DNA of 64,000 nt from Tenebrio molitor (lineage: Eukaryota > Arthropoda > Insecta > Coleoptera > Tenebrionidae): NCBI RefSeq assembly GCF_963966145.1, contig NC_091046.1, positions 12,152,001-12,216,000 on the forward strand, written 5' to 3'. The position numbers and the translations under genes are program-made. Positions 22,501 to 34,000 of this stretch are shown one piece after another (within the stretch, counting starts at the first letter, position 1; the number at the start of each line of letters is the position of its first letter). A model generated the notes under the pieces. The model ran no database searches. It saw nothing but the letters and a program-made list of their open reading frames with translations, and was not told the origin of the DNA.

Positions 22501-25500
22501 GAAGTCCAAATCCCAGAATGAAAATTAAACGTTTTGTTCATTGTTATTTATTAATTTGCTTTGTTTTCTGCGAGATTTATTTTTTGACGTCTGTCAGTTG
22601 ACACTTCACGCTACCAACATCAATACAGTAAATTTTACTAGTCCATTCTAACACGCCAACGACCTATTAAAGCACTCAAATGACATTCTAAACGCAAAAT
22701 AGAAAAAAATATTTTGGCAATTTTGACTTTTTCTTTTACGGAAATTCATAGTATGTATATACCGGGTGATTTTAAATGAATGTGACTTTTTTTCATAGGT
22801 TGGTAATATTGTTGTTGGTTATTCTGCTTTTTAATGTGATAGTTGACATAAACATAGACGTCCTCGCCTATTTGACACAATTTATTAATACATAAAATGT
22901 CAAAATGACGTACGTACGCCAATGTGTTGGATAAGGTATTCTATCAAGTTTGCCAAAATAATTTATGAAAAATGTTCTCAACTTAAGAAGAAAAGTCACA
23001 ATCATTTAAAATCACCCGGTAGTTTATATAACGCGTTTGTGTGTAAATTGGGCCTTTTTTGGCATGAGTGGGCCAGTTTAAAACACGAGTGTTTTTGTTC
23101 GTTATAAGATTTATTTTTTCCAAATTTATTACATTTTTTTTTTTCTCAAAAATTTCCTAATGTAAGATAACAAAACTTTTATACTGTCGTTTAGACGATT
23201 AAGGGTTATCAGAATCAAGCAAAAAAATAGGGGGTTTCCATTAAAAAAAATATTGATGACGTCATCACTCGAAAACAAATGAGTGCTTGGAATTTTATTT
23301 GGTATTAAAATATGTATTTTTATAAACTAAAATTGACCCGTCCAAAGATTTTTTTGAAACAAATTTTGTTTAATTTTTAATGAATTTATTCCATATTTTT
23401 GTTGCTCAGTGTGGTTATTTGTTTAATACAGACATTTTTGACTTGGCGAAAAATATTTAAAACTGAAAATATTCTTTCAGTAGATGCATTTTTCTAATAA
23501 TTAAAGTAACAAGTAAGGAGTATGTTTTTTACCTGAAAGGTAATAATTTAAACGTTTGACCTAAACAGATGACTAACTTCATAAAAGTCGATACATAAAT
23601 GAAAAGTGTAAAAAATCCATTAATCAGCCATAGAGTATGCATTAACCGACAGCAATCATCTCTGTCAGTTTCAAGGAATTACCGTCAATATCCGTGTTTA
23701 CTGTCTTTTAGGGTAGAAATTTCGAATGTCTGTTTCATGACGAAAATTAAAGTAGAGATTTAGAGATAATTTTGTATTTACTTGAAGGAAAAGACAATTT
23801 TTGAAAGAGCGTATTTACCACGTATTATAATTCCGGGGTCGCTGAGAATAATTGGATAAGACCATAATGACTCATTTTTAATTTTGCGGCGTTTGTGTAA
23901 GTCCTGTTTTTGACATAATCAAGTTTGGCGTTCATTTATTAAAATAATAATAGACGATGCGTAGAAACCAAGAACATAGGTATGCATAGTGAACCCAATT
24001 CGAGCAAATCTCGACTTCGTCTTTTCCCAGTGACCACTAAATTATAAATTTCGGGATAGAATTTATCAACTTTTACTTATGTGTACTTAGACCAATGCTA
24101 CCGGATGTTAATGTTATATATTCTTTTTAGCCTGTTAAACCGACAGCTGTCCGAGCGACGTCAGCAATGAACAGTACCAACAATTCCATACTGAGCTATA
24201 GTTGCAACAGTACGACATCTACACCAAGCAGCAAACCCATTCTAGTGAGTAGTACGCCGAGTAAACAGTCGGCGAGAGAAACATCACCGGTGGCTCAGTT
24301 GAATTCATCAGGAAACTTTGCGACAGTTGCTGCTACTGCCACCACGCCGAAACTGAACGCAAGTAAGTTGTCATCTCGACAAATTCGAATTACATCGATA
24401 CTGATATGTGGTGTGTTTATGACGGCGCAGCCAACGGAGAAACTGTTATGTCTTCTGTGATAACAAACAATAGTCAAGTTCAACCACAAAATAATTCGAC
24501 TGTTGTTTCGAACGTTTCGTCGCATACTCAAAATTCGACAAATGCACACGTAAGTCTGCTAGCTCCCGCGCCACCTGGTTTTCGAAATTTTATTTTTGCA
24601 TTTTGTTTTCAGGTGTCACAAAACTCGAGTACCGTATCTCAGAAATTCAACGAACAACACGTGCAAAACAGTAGCATCAGTCCCGAACTTAATAACAGCA
24701 GCAGGACGTCGCCGTTGATCAATGCCGACGTCAGTCACATACAACAGTTGATGAATGGACCAACAACTGAGAATAAGGTACGTACCCGGCGTGTACGCTA
24801 GATTTTCACTCACGTTGTACTACCCTTGCTGTCGATCAGTTTTTATGACTATCATTCGTCTAAATGAAACTAAATTTAGTTAAAAATTAAATCAATACAG
24901 TCTTTTTAATCAAGAAGATAATAATTTCCTAATGTATACAGTACGATCGTCGATTGATTAGTAATTTTTTAAAGTGATTAAAAATTGGTTCCCGTCGTTT
25001 TAAAAGTGCTCCTGAAACTGAGTTAATATCAAATACAAGATCCATTGTGTCAAATAATTTTTATCTTTTATACCCCTTCATAAACAAAACAGTGACATCT
25101 ACTTTATTTTTTAAATCAAGATTCAGAAATATTTGTCTGGTTAAGTTGCTGTTTTTGATTGTGAAAGGTTTACTTTTTTGATATCTCAGAAATTAAAACT
25201 GTCACGTCTAGTTTTTGGTCGAATATATTTTTATAAATTAATTTTATAAAAATCTCGGGGAGAGGGTCTTTTCCTTAAAATGACTCGTTTTTAAAAAATA
25301 ATATCGTAAGTTTCTCATTAAAAATAATTTAACGAATCGTTAATTTTCTTTCACTTTTTGTTGAAATCAATTTTAGTTGGTAATTACCACGACCTGCTGT
25401 ATTATAACCGGCCTGTTCATTTCATTAAAAATGCATTATGAAAATGTTTTTCCGAGAAAGAACCAATTTCCGTCGAAGAGAGCGCCACAAAACGGGCGCT

Positions 25501-28500
25501 TCACGCTTCTGTCAGATGTTGAATGACAGTTAAATTTAAGGTTAATAGGTGTATAAAGAATAAAGATTAAGTGCAATCTAATAATAAAATTCACGAATTT
25601 AATTTAAAAACAGCAAAAAACGAGGAGTTTTTTGACTTCAAATTCAAAATGTCATTTGAAGAAGAAAAATTCTCGGTGACAGAGACTTAAGATGAACGAT
25701 ATCCCCAAAAAGCGCCCGTTTTCGGGGAACCAGGAATCTAATAAATTCAAAAAACTCCTGGACTGTCAAAATTAAATTTTTAAATACAGTAGAGTCGCGA
25801 TAAGGTGAACTAATTCAGGCAGACCCTTTTCACCTTATCGAGTTTGTTCACCTTATCAAGGTCAAAAAAATAAGGCAAAATATGATCGTGTAACTCTTTA
25901 TTTAACACTTTAGATTTATTGGCCTTCAAAGTAATGCGTTAATTTAGTTTTAGTTCGAGTAGACTGCAAATTTTTGCGACCATAGGTATAGACCAATTTT
26001 TTTTTGAAATTGTGACGCCATCCTTGGCTGTTATTAAAATTTCTGTTTTCCTTTAAAATACCATTGAAATATTTTGGCTTTTTTTTATCATTGCACCGGA
26101 ACTGGAAAATGCCTACGTCGCATTTTCAAAAACCATGCCTATAATGCTGCCTCCATTTTCGAAAGTTTTTTTTTACTCGTTTTTCATTATTTATACCTGA
26201 GAATTAATTTTTGAGAGCCACAAACTCTATAATTAGTAACACATTAATAGCGAAAGAGTGCAGTCACGCTAGACCCTTTATCAAATTTTAAAAACACTAC
26301 AAGACTACGTCTAATGCCACAAAAATCTGAATTGAAATGAACATATGCAGACTTGCAGAAACGTAAAATCTAAGGAGGTGAGGCGCAGTAACTTAAAATT
26401 ACAAAAAACGGTACAAGAAGCTTTTGGAAAATATAAAAATACAATTGCATTATGTGTAATAAAAAAGTGTTTGTTTTGTTCACCTTATAGAATTCTCTGT
26501 AGAAAATTTTGAGTGTTCACCTTACCGAGGTGTTCACCTTATAGGGTGTTCAGCTTATCGCGACTCTACTGTAAAATGCTTGTTTTGACTGTACTTGGGT
26601 ATAAACATTTTTCACTAGAATGCACCCACGTCAATAATAGTTTATTTAACGAGTTTGTGTGTAAATTGGGCCATTTTTGGCACGAATGAGTTGAATACAA
26701 CGTTTTTTTGTTCGCTTAAAACCTTTAAAATTAGCTTGACGTTTCGTTTTGACAAGTTGTGACATTTATCAAAATCCGTTCACATAGGAGAAAATTCTCA
26801 AATTCTGACAGTGTCGAACAAAAATAGTATATTATATTATAAGTGATAGAAATGCATCATTATACAAGAATGAGAATTTTGACCGTCGAGTGCGCTTGCG
26901 CACGAGTGGGACACTTCTCACGAGTTTCATAATGGCATTTCGATCACGTGTGATATACGACGTTTTATCTTACAGGTGCAACTATTGCAAAAATCCAAGA
27001 AATGCAGTTTCATTCAAGTAAAATGACAGCTGTCAAATTTAGTCACTTGTGAGTGATTTATGTCAAGTTAAATGGCAACTGTCAAATTAACTCACTAGTG
27101 AGTACTTTATCTCACTTGTGATTAAAATTTGACTTCTGTCACCGAAAACAATGGTCTAAGGTAGCTCAAAAACTCCACCTGTAAGATAAAATCTATTATA
27201 CTATGGCATTAGAATTGAGACAGACTTTAGGAGCCAGTTTACAGAAAGAGAATTAAATATTTAATTCGAATTAAATTTTAATGCGCAATTAACCCATGCA
27301 TCTGAAACTTCGATTGGTTCAATCTGATCACGTGTTCAGTTAATCTCGCATTTGATTACGATTAACTTTCTTAAACTCTACAACTTTTGTATTTAAGGGT
27401 TTGTTCTAAAATAATTAGGGGAGCCAATATCCGAGGATTTTTACTTTTACACGCAAAGTGCGTCGCGAGCAAAAAACTCTGGTCGTCATGTCATTTCAAA
27501 ATTTGGTTAGATTATCACAAATTAAAAAATTTCCCTGCCTGATTCTGCCCATTTCAACAAAGTGTCAAAAAACATGATGATAGGTTATGATATTTACGAC
27601 CATTTTCTTGCCATTTTACAATGGAACATTTTCCATTGTGTCAAAGGATGGTTTGAACGACCAGTTTTTTTTGCTCGCGACAGTACAATCGGATAGCAAA
27701 AAAACTGGTACAGTATGTTACTATAGACACTTCCGAAACTCACATTTTTGATTGAGTAGATAAAGTCCATTCAAAAATCAAAAAACCACCAACGTCGCAT
27801 TTTCTTCGAAAATTACTATCGGCAACGCTGTCTAATGTAAAATTTGGTGATATTTGTAATTTTGAGGTTAAATGTTTATTAAGTGTCTTGTTTTTCTGGG
27901 GATGTTTAAGTAAAAATAGGTAATAAGGCTCAATAAATAAATGAAACGTGGTGCTAATAAAACAATATGAACGAAATTCAAAACAATTGAATTTTATTTT
28001 GAATCAAATAAATATCATAATTTATAGTTACCAACATGGTATTAAAAAATATCTACCTAGGGTTTTTTAACTTTTACCAACCTAAAGCAACAAGTGGTGG
28101 TTTTTTAATTTTTGTATGGATTTTAGAGACACGGAATTTCGGGTATCATTTTTGTGTCACTTCAAAAAATTGTCAACGTGACATTCAAAATTCAAATTTT
28201 GAAATTTATTTTCTGTTCACGTCAATCGCATGTCAATCAAAATCGTCGCAAACGGTAAAATTGAAGTTAAAGCTTGTTTGACACGATGCTAAATTTTGTA
28301 GAAAATTTGTTAGAAAATGAGAGAGACCCTCGATCAGGACCAATGAACGATCAGGATCATAGTCTGTCTTTGTCAGATTCTGATCCTTCATTGGTCCTCT
28401 CTCATTTTCTAACAAATTTTCTACAAAATTTAGCATCGTGTCAAACAGACTTAATAATGTAAAGCCTATTTTACATTTTTTGACGGTATATTGACAGTGA

Positions 28501-30037
28501 TGCCCGAAATTCCGTGTCTCGAATTGTACCGGTTTTTTTGGTATCCGATAGTACCAAAATCCATTCTACCCCCGGTATGTAATTATGATTCAACTCGAAA
28601 TGTTTTCCAAAATTGTTTCAGAATCACCCTGTATATTATTACATACTTTAAAAGTTAATTAAATGGAACTATTTGGCATTTAATTTGGAATTCGCGGTTT
28701 TAATAATTGTTGAAATATGTGCAACTAACTCTTCCGCCTTTCATTGAGAGACACCTTCATGCAGTATACAAAATATAACAAATTCTGAAAAAAAAAAACA
28801 AACGCCGTTACAACTTTTATTTTGGGAAATAAAATCACGAAAATGTTTCGCAAAATATGTTTTATTCTTTTGTACAAATATTTTGTGTAATTCCATACTA
28901 AGTTTGACGAAAATTTTAATTGCAAGAAAATTTCACCAATAACTCCATTGTTTTTGTTGGCTGATTTGACGAGAAAATGAATAAAAAGGTATTAACTTTT
29001 GAAACCACCGTGGACTTGAGTTTCAACTCTGCTAGAAAAACTGACACTCTTTTTGTAAACTTTTTTATTTGTATTTACGATAAATTCAATCGTCCGTGTT
29101 GTGTTTAGTGCCTAGTTTGAGAATGTGTCATTAGAGCAATAAATCAACCTGTATATCTAGAAATACATGACAAAAGTGATTTTACCATCACTGTTTAAAT
29201 AAACCATAAAATTGTCCACAATTTTAACCTTATTTTTGTTAATTATATCATAGAACAGTGTTGATTCGTGATTTAAAAATTGGACGATATTAAATAAATA
29301 ATGACGATGATTATTTACAAGGTCACAATCGACTTGTTGCAAGTCTGAATTGTATTGGTTTTATTTTTTAGATTGCCGATGGCATGTCGTCACTAAAAAC
29401 GATGGCCCAGCAAGTGATCGACAGAGCAGGACTAGAGAGCAATCAAGTAATCTTGGAACCGAGCAAAATGCACAATCAAGAAAAGTCTGATGCTCATATT
29501 CCACCTTTATTGGGTGTTGCTCCCCTTGGCACAGTACCACTTCAAAAAGAGCATCAGGCGCAGTTTCAGCTTATGGAAGCAGCATATTATCATATGCCCC
29601 ATTCGTCTGATTCAGAAAAAGTAAGAACTTACTTGCCAAGGAACTCATATCCCACACCATCATATTATATACAGACACCATTACCACATTCCGATACAGT
29701 GGAATTTTATCAACGTTTGGCGAACGAAACATTATTTTTTGTTTTTTATTACATGGAGGGCACAAAAGCTCAATATTTGGCCGCAAAAGCGCTTAAAAAG
29801 CAAAGTTGGAGGTTTCACACGAAATATATGATGTGGTTCCAGAGACATGAAGAACCCAAAGTTATTAACGAGGAATACGAACAGGTAATCTACGATTATC
29901 CGTCACGAAGTGATCGTTACTTTAATCTTCTTTTTCAGGGAACGTACATTTACTTCGACTATGAGAAATGGGGCCAACGAAAAAAAGAGGGATTTACCTT
30001 TGAATATAAGTACTTAGAGGATAGAGACCTGAACTGA
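19582..30037 (+). CDS. CNOT3: CCR4-NOT complex subunit 3 (NOT3)
   Basis: Ten exons (19582-19606, 20171-20403, 20455-20610, 20663-20842, 20901-21197, 24131-24362, 24431-24549, 24613-24777, 29372-29884, 29939-30037) join in phase into 672 codons. The vertebrate protein is about 750. Residues 1-235 form the conserved Not3/Not5 N-terminal coiled coil (MAATRKLQGEIDRCLKKVTE, QKEREEIQHWLVSSIDLLN and a basic KKKKLDKDKQERMDELKARL region). The middle is Ser/Thr/Asn-rich and disordered. The C-terminal NOT box (from about residue 520) includes PHSSDSEKVRTYLPRNSYPT, ETLFFVFYYMEG, AAKALKKQSWRFHTKYMMWF and GTYIYFDYEKWGQRKKEGFT. The complex deadenylates mRNA in the cytoplasm and affects transcription. The stop overlaps an AATAAA (30037-30042). 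Introns 5 and 8 (2.9 and 4.6 kb) are swollen with transposons, while introns 7 and 9 are only 63 and 54 bp. Confidence 0.95.
22060..22170. mobile_element. Single right end of an ACCACC-superfamily element
   Basis: The stretch GGCGACGTTGTCGGTTGTAT and then GTTGGTGGATTTTTGATTTT is almost identical to the right end of 43511-43904. No left end was found nearby, so this is a truncated copy. It lies in CNOT3 intron 5. Confidence 0.6.
22303..22425. mobile_element. MITE family F, copy 1 (about 120 bp)
   Basis: The inverted ends GGCCGGCAATAAAAACTAGC and mirror (GCTAG, then TTGCCGGCC) are flanked by TA. A second copy is at 32993-33115. It lies in CNOT3 intron 5. Confidence 0.8.
22759..23021. mobile_element. 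MITE family G, copy 2 (263 bp)
   Basis: The inverted ends ATACCGGGTGATTTTAAATG and mirror are related to the copy at 4696-4964. It lies in CNOT3 intron 5. Confidence 0.75.
23022..23110. repeat. Dispersed module with AAATTGGGCC core, copy 1
   Basis: CGCGTTTGTGTGTAAATTGG, then a TTTTTTGGCATGAGTGGGCC stretch, recurs at 26635-26720 and 32840-32930 with small changes. Confidence 0.55.
25787..26571. mobile_element. Pogo/Tigger-like non-autonomous element (785 bp)
   Basis: TA-flanked termini CAGTAGAGTCGCGATAAGGT, mirrored. Subterminal repeats of GTTCACCTTAT(A/C) type occur three times at each end. The CAGT start with subterminal repeats is typical of pogo/Tigger. No transposase was recognised. It lies in CNOT3 intron 8. 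Confidence 0.8.
26635..26815. repeat. Dispersed AAATTGGGCC module, copy 2, with extension
   Basis: After the shared module comes GACGTTTCGTTTTGACAAGT, then CAAAATCCGTTCACATAGGA. The same sequence appears in reverse orientation at 32710-32815. Confidence 0.6.
26959..27192. mobile_element. Inverted-repeat MITE in CNOT3 intron 8
   Basis: The ends TTTTATCTTACAGGTG and its mirror CACCTGTAAGATAAAA are about 230 bp apart. The interior has repeated CACTTGTGAGT/CACTAGTGAGT pieces. Confidence 0.6.
27472..27682. mobile_element. Inverted-repeat MITE in CNOT3 intron 8
   Basis: The ends GTCGCGAGCAAAAAACT and CAGTTTTTTTTGCTCGCGAC are mirrored, with CGACCA/TGGTCG continuing the pairing. Confidence 0.65.
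27764..28123. mobile_element. ACCACC-superfamily element, copy L2
   Basis: The ends AGTCCATTCAAAAATCAAAA and a mirror ending near TGGATTT, with internal CCACCAACGTCGCATTTTCT. It is collinear with copy L1 at 10126-10690 without that copy's nested MITE. Confidence 0.7.
28126..28520. mobile_element. Inverted-repeat element carrying a long internal hairpin
   Basis: The termini GAGACACGGAATTTCGGG and mirror are at 28126 and 28520. The inner part is the 28276-28446 foldback. The termini resemble those of 50661-50907 (GGACACGGAAT). Confidence 0.65.
28276..28446. repeat. Long foldback: 50-bp perfect arms, imperfect extension
   Basis: The arm 28276-28325 (GTTTGACACGATGCTAAATT and onward) is exactly mirrored at 28397-28446. 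Inside it, AGGACCAATGAA..ATCA pairs again with TGAT..TTCATTGGTCCT after a small bulge. Because of the symmetry, both strands show an open frame starting with the same residues. These are not genes. Confidence 0.85.
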
Positions 30038-31061
30038 ATAAAGTATTTAAAAAACGTGTGTATTTTTATTTTACGTAAATTTGACGAATATTTTATTGCT
30101 TAGTAATGTACATTTTGTCAGGTGTGTAACTGTTTCTTTTTAGAGTCGTAAAAAACAGTTATTTCTGTTCGTGTAAATAAACATTTTCTATTAGGAGTCG
30201 TTGCAAAAATCACAACAACTGTTTGGTTTATCTTAATTTTAACATCAGTTCAAAAAACTACTGCCAAAAAAGTTCTTGTAAATAAGAGTAAATAAACAGA
30301 CGCTTGTAGCCACTAGTTTTAAAAGTGAACAGGACATTTGTATAATAAAATGTTACAATCTAATCCTTATCTTGCTGCAAAAATATGCTTTTATAAATTG
30401 TAAAATTAGGCCACCTAAAATACTGATTGGCATTTAGTATCAGATTGCGCATTGGGTTGTCTAGTTTTATAGTTGCCGAGGATAATGCGATCCATAATAA
30501 GAATAAGTGCTAATTTATACGTATTTTTTTAATTGACGATTTACAATTCACGTCAGTTAAATAGTAAAGGAGAACTGTGTAGATACGCTCGTTAAAAGAT
30601 ACGGACATTTTTTTTAGAAAATTATGTATTATGTAATGTGAGATTTGTGCAGCTTCTGAAAGATTGCTTAACAATAAAGGCCATGTTGACTTTAATAATT
30701 ATTCTAATACTCGTATATGGTCTCGTGGGAAGTGTTCCAGGTGCGTAATTGACGTTTTATCAAGATGTCTTATTACAATAATTATATTATGTTTCATTAA
30801 TTTGTATAAAGGTACAAGAAAGCTTTGCCAAATTGCTTTACAAAAGCTTGTAGAATAGGATACAAAAGTTGATTCTGAAAAGCCACTATACAAAAATACT
30901 TTTCACATAAACATTACAGTAAGTCAGTGACCGCAAAAATCACACGAGTCAATACAAGATACAATACTGCTAAATAACTTATAAATATACTATATACAAA
31001 TCGCGTAAATTACGAATTCATGTGTACTTCTACAATAATTGTTGTGTTGTGTGTTCCTGGA
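30038..31061. other. Convergent intergenic region CNOT3 / BCR
   Basis: 3' flanks of two convergent genes. AATAAA occurs at 30037 and again near 30176 for CNOT3. Nothing else was recognised. Confidence 0.5.
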
Positions 31062-34000
31062 TCAACATTTCTTGTTCGGAGTGTTGAGATCTTGCAGGTA
31101 ACAGTACAAAATGCCTGCTTGCGCCATCACATCGACTGTTTCCGCTGAAAGCGTGTCCTTCGGTTTGGTCTGGTTAGCTTTCATTCCCGGCCTCAACAGC
31201 GTCGGTCCGAACACGGTTGCCAAATTGTGAAGGGACATTTTGTTCTCGTTCTCATGTTCGTGGACCCTGAAATCTTCCTCATAAACTGGAGAATCTCTCA
31301 CTTAGCAACGCACCTTATCAAGTGCTCCAAGATGGATTTAATAATGATTTGGTTCAGTTGGGGCAGTTTCGAAAAACATTCTTTTAGCAGCTCTATCCTA
31401 CGAGTAAAGTTGCCATTACTTTGGTTGAAAGCTTCCGACAGAGAAGGGTATAATTGATCGGTGAAAAGAGCTTCGGGGAGTTCTCGCAAATACAATTTTA
31501 AGATGCCAGTAACTGAATGAATATCAACATCTTTAAGTAGCTGCTCGGCTTCGTACGAATCTGCAAGAGAAAGTGTCAGTCGAGATTTAAAAGAACACGC
31601 AAAGAAATACTAGTTTCAAATGATTTTTTCAGTTTCGATAGATCTGACGCCGAGCCGGAAACTCGGTACAGACCGACTTCCGACATCCCTCGCCTCTCGA
31701 CTTCTCTGATGCAGGCTGTGATTATGAAAGGAACCTCTCTCTTCTGGCGCCTGAAATAATACGTTTCGTCAAAGTTCATAACTTCTGACAGCGGTAATAG
31801 GACGTACTTGCAAACGTTCTGAATTTTTTCGCCAAACAGTGCTCCAGTTTTGCCGGTCGGAATCCTCCGCAAACTCACTATACAAGGGGTGAACGTCAGA
31901 TTGATTCTTAAAATTGCTCCGTTTATGTTAAACTTCTTCTCGACAGGTTCCCGTCTGAGCCAACTTCTACTCAATTTTATGGTGTCTTTTCCCACCAAAG
32001 TGTCGGTCGCTTGATTTGAGTAATTCGTCCGATACACCAACACTCGAAGGTTTTCACATCCTTCGAGGTCGATGATGAATTTCTCACCCCAATTAAACAC
32101 GTTTGAATTTGCGATGGTTTTGGTTTTAGCTTTTTGGAAAAAGTGTCCGTAAAAGTCCACTTCGAATATAACGTACAGATCTAAAAATCGATCGCTCAGT
32201 CATTTTTCCCAACTTGAAACTGTCTCCGATAACTCACCGCAATTATACTCCAAACCGGTTAATTCGAAAACGTGGACGTGTAAGTCGCCGACGAGCAAAC
32301 TTTCGTCTTGGCCGCTGCGGAGGAGGTACGATCCCATGTTGGTTTTTAAGAAGGCTCGACATGCCGTGATCCACGTTTGTAACTCTAGCATGCTGAAGCT
32401 GGACGAAGGCGTTGGAGGTTTGCCGGTTCTTTGTAAAGTTAGGATGGCTTCGATCCACTGAGTGCGTTCAAATTCAGACGAAAGGAAAAATGTGTACAGC
32501 CTCCCAGTGTGTCGGCTTTTGATGCGGAATGGTAAGTTTGGGGAAACTAGCACCAGCTGACTCTCCAGTTCTACTAAGCGTTTTTTAAACTTGTCAGAAC
32601 CCCGGGTGCTTCTTATTTTCTAAAAAAATAAATAAATAATTTAAGAAGTAGTAAGTGCAACACGATCAAAAAATGAACATATCGGTGTGAAGAACTATAC
32701 GTGACTTCCAAGTTGTCAGAATTTGAGAATTTTCTCCTATGTGAACGGATTTTGATAAATGTGACAACTTGTCAAAACGAAACGTCAAGTTAATTTTAAA
32801 GATTTTAAGCGATTTGGAGCCTTTAAGGGGGTCGTCGAACAAAAAAAAAACGTATTCAACTCGTTCTTGTGTAAATTGGGCTTTTTTGGTATGAGTGGGC
32901 CAGATTAAAACGCGAGTGAAACGAGTCCATAACTTTTGCCAGTGAAATGACATTGATGTACGAAATTCCGTAGCCGCCACTGTACTTCTGCATACAATGT
33001 CCGGCAATAAAAACTAGCCATTACTTTTCTGTCACATAAAAATCCAAATGTGTAATTAATGCTTTAATGACACTGACATTTAAATGATGGCTAACTTTTT
33101 TTGCCGGCCACTGTACAACTTATTTATTATCCGTGAAACTTTTAAGAAAAATGCTTTTTCGAAATCTTGTTATGTTGATTTGATTCTAAGTATATATTTT
33201 TACCAGTCAGCAGTTGATCAACAGTACTACTTAATTCTCTAAAAAAGTTATTTGAACATTTTTGTAAGTCTAAATACAAAATTATCTCTTGAATGCCGTT
33301 CACTCTTTGTTTTTGTTTCAAATACTCTTTCAACAATTATCTACATCATAGTATAAACTACAAAGCACATTTGGGGTAATTAAATCGTTGCGAATTAAGC
33401 AGCTATACTTCCCGACCCTTGTTAAAAATTGGTCACAACCATTAAGCGAATAACATCGATTATTTCCTTTTATACCGTGAAAGTGTCAACAGCTATGACC
33501 CTTGACACTCTTGACAGAGATCCGCTCTTTCATAATTTTTGAACCATGTTTCAGAAAGATTACATGATAATGAATTTTTTGAATGAAAACGCCTTGGTTG
33601 AAGGTTCTTCTTATCCGGAAATATTAGTATTTTTAAAAATAATGAGCTGCTAAAATCTGTTTATTCAAAATGGAATTTTCTTTAGTTAAAATTCCATTAC
33701 TTTTATCTCGTTAAAGGTAAAAAGTGAACAAATGTGCTGTAAAAAAAAACAGCATCACTTTCGAGATTTCCAAAAATATTTTTGTATTGCTGTAAGTCAA
33801 TTTTTGGCAACACTCCCCAACAAAGCAAATTTCAAACTCGGATCTAACTATTTTCACACATGATTATTTAATTTTTTGATGATTAAAAACTATCGATGTG
33901 GTTTACGGTTAGAGGAGAGGAACGCCAAATTCGTCCGGATTTTTACTGTTCTCATGAAATGTGTATTTTTATGGGACTTACTTTATCTTCCAAAGCCTTT

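Noticed and set aside
28233..28462. Two opposed frames starting with the same residues
   Set aside because: Caused by the palindrome at 28276-28446. Both strands read the same arm.
31751..31807. Reading the BCR exon straight through this segment
   Set aside because: It is open in frame, but it has GTACGT and TTTCAG borders. Removing it restores the alignment to BCR around KIQNVCKRQKREVPFI.
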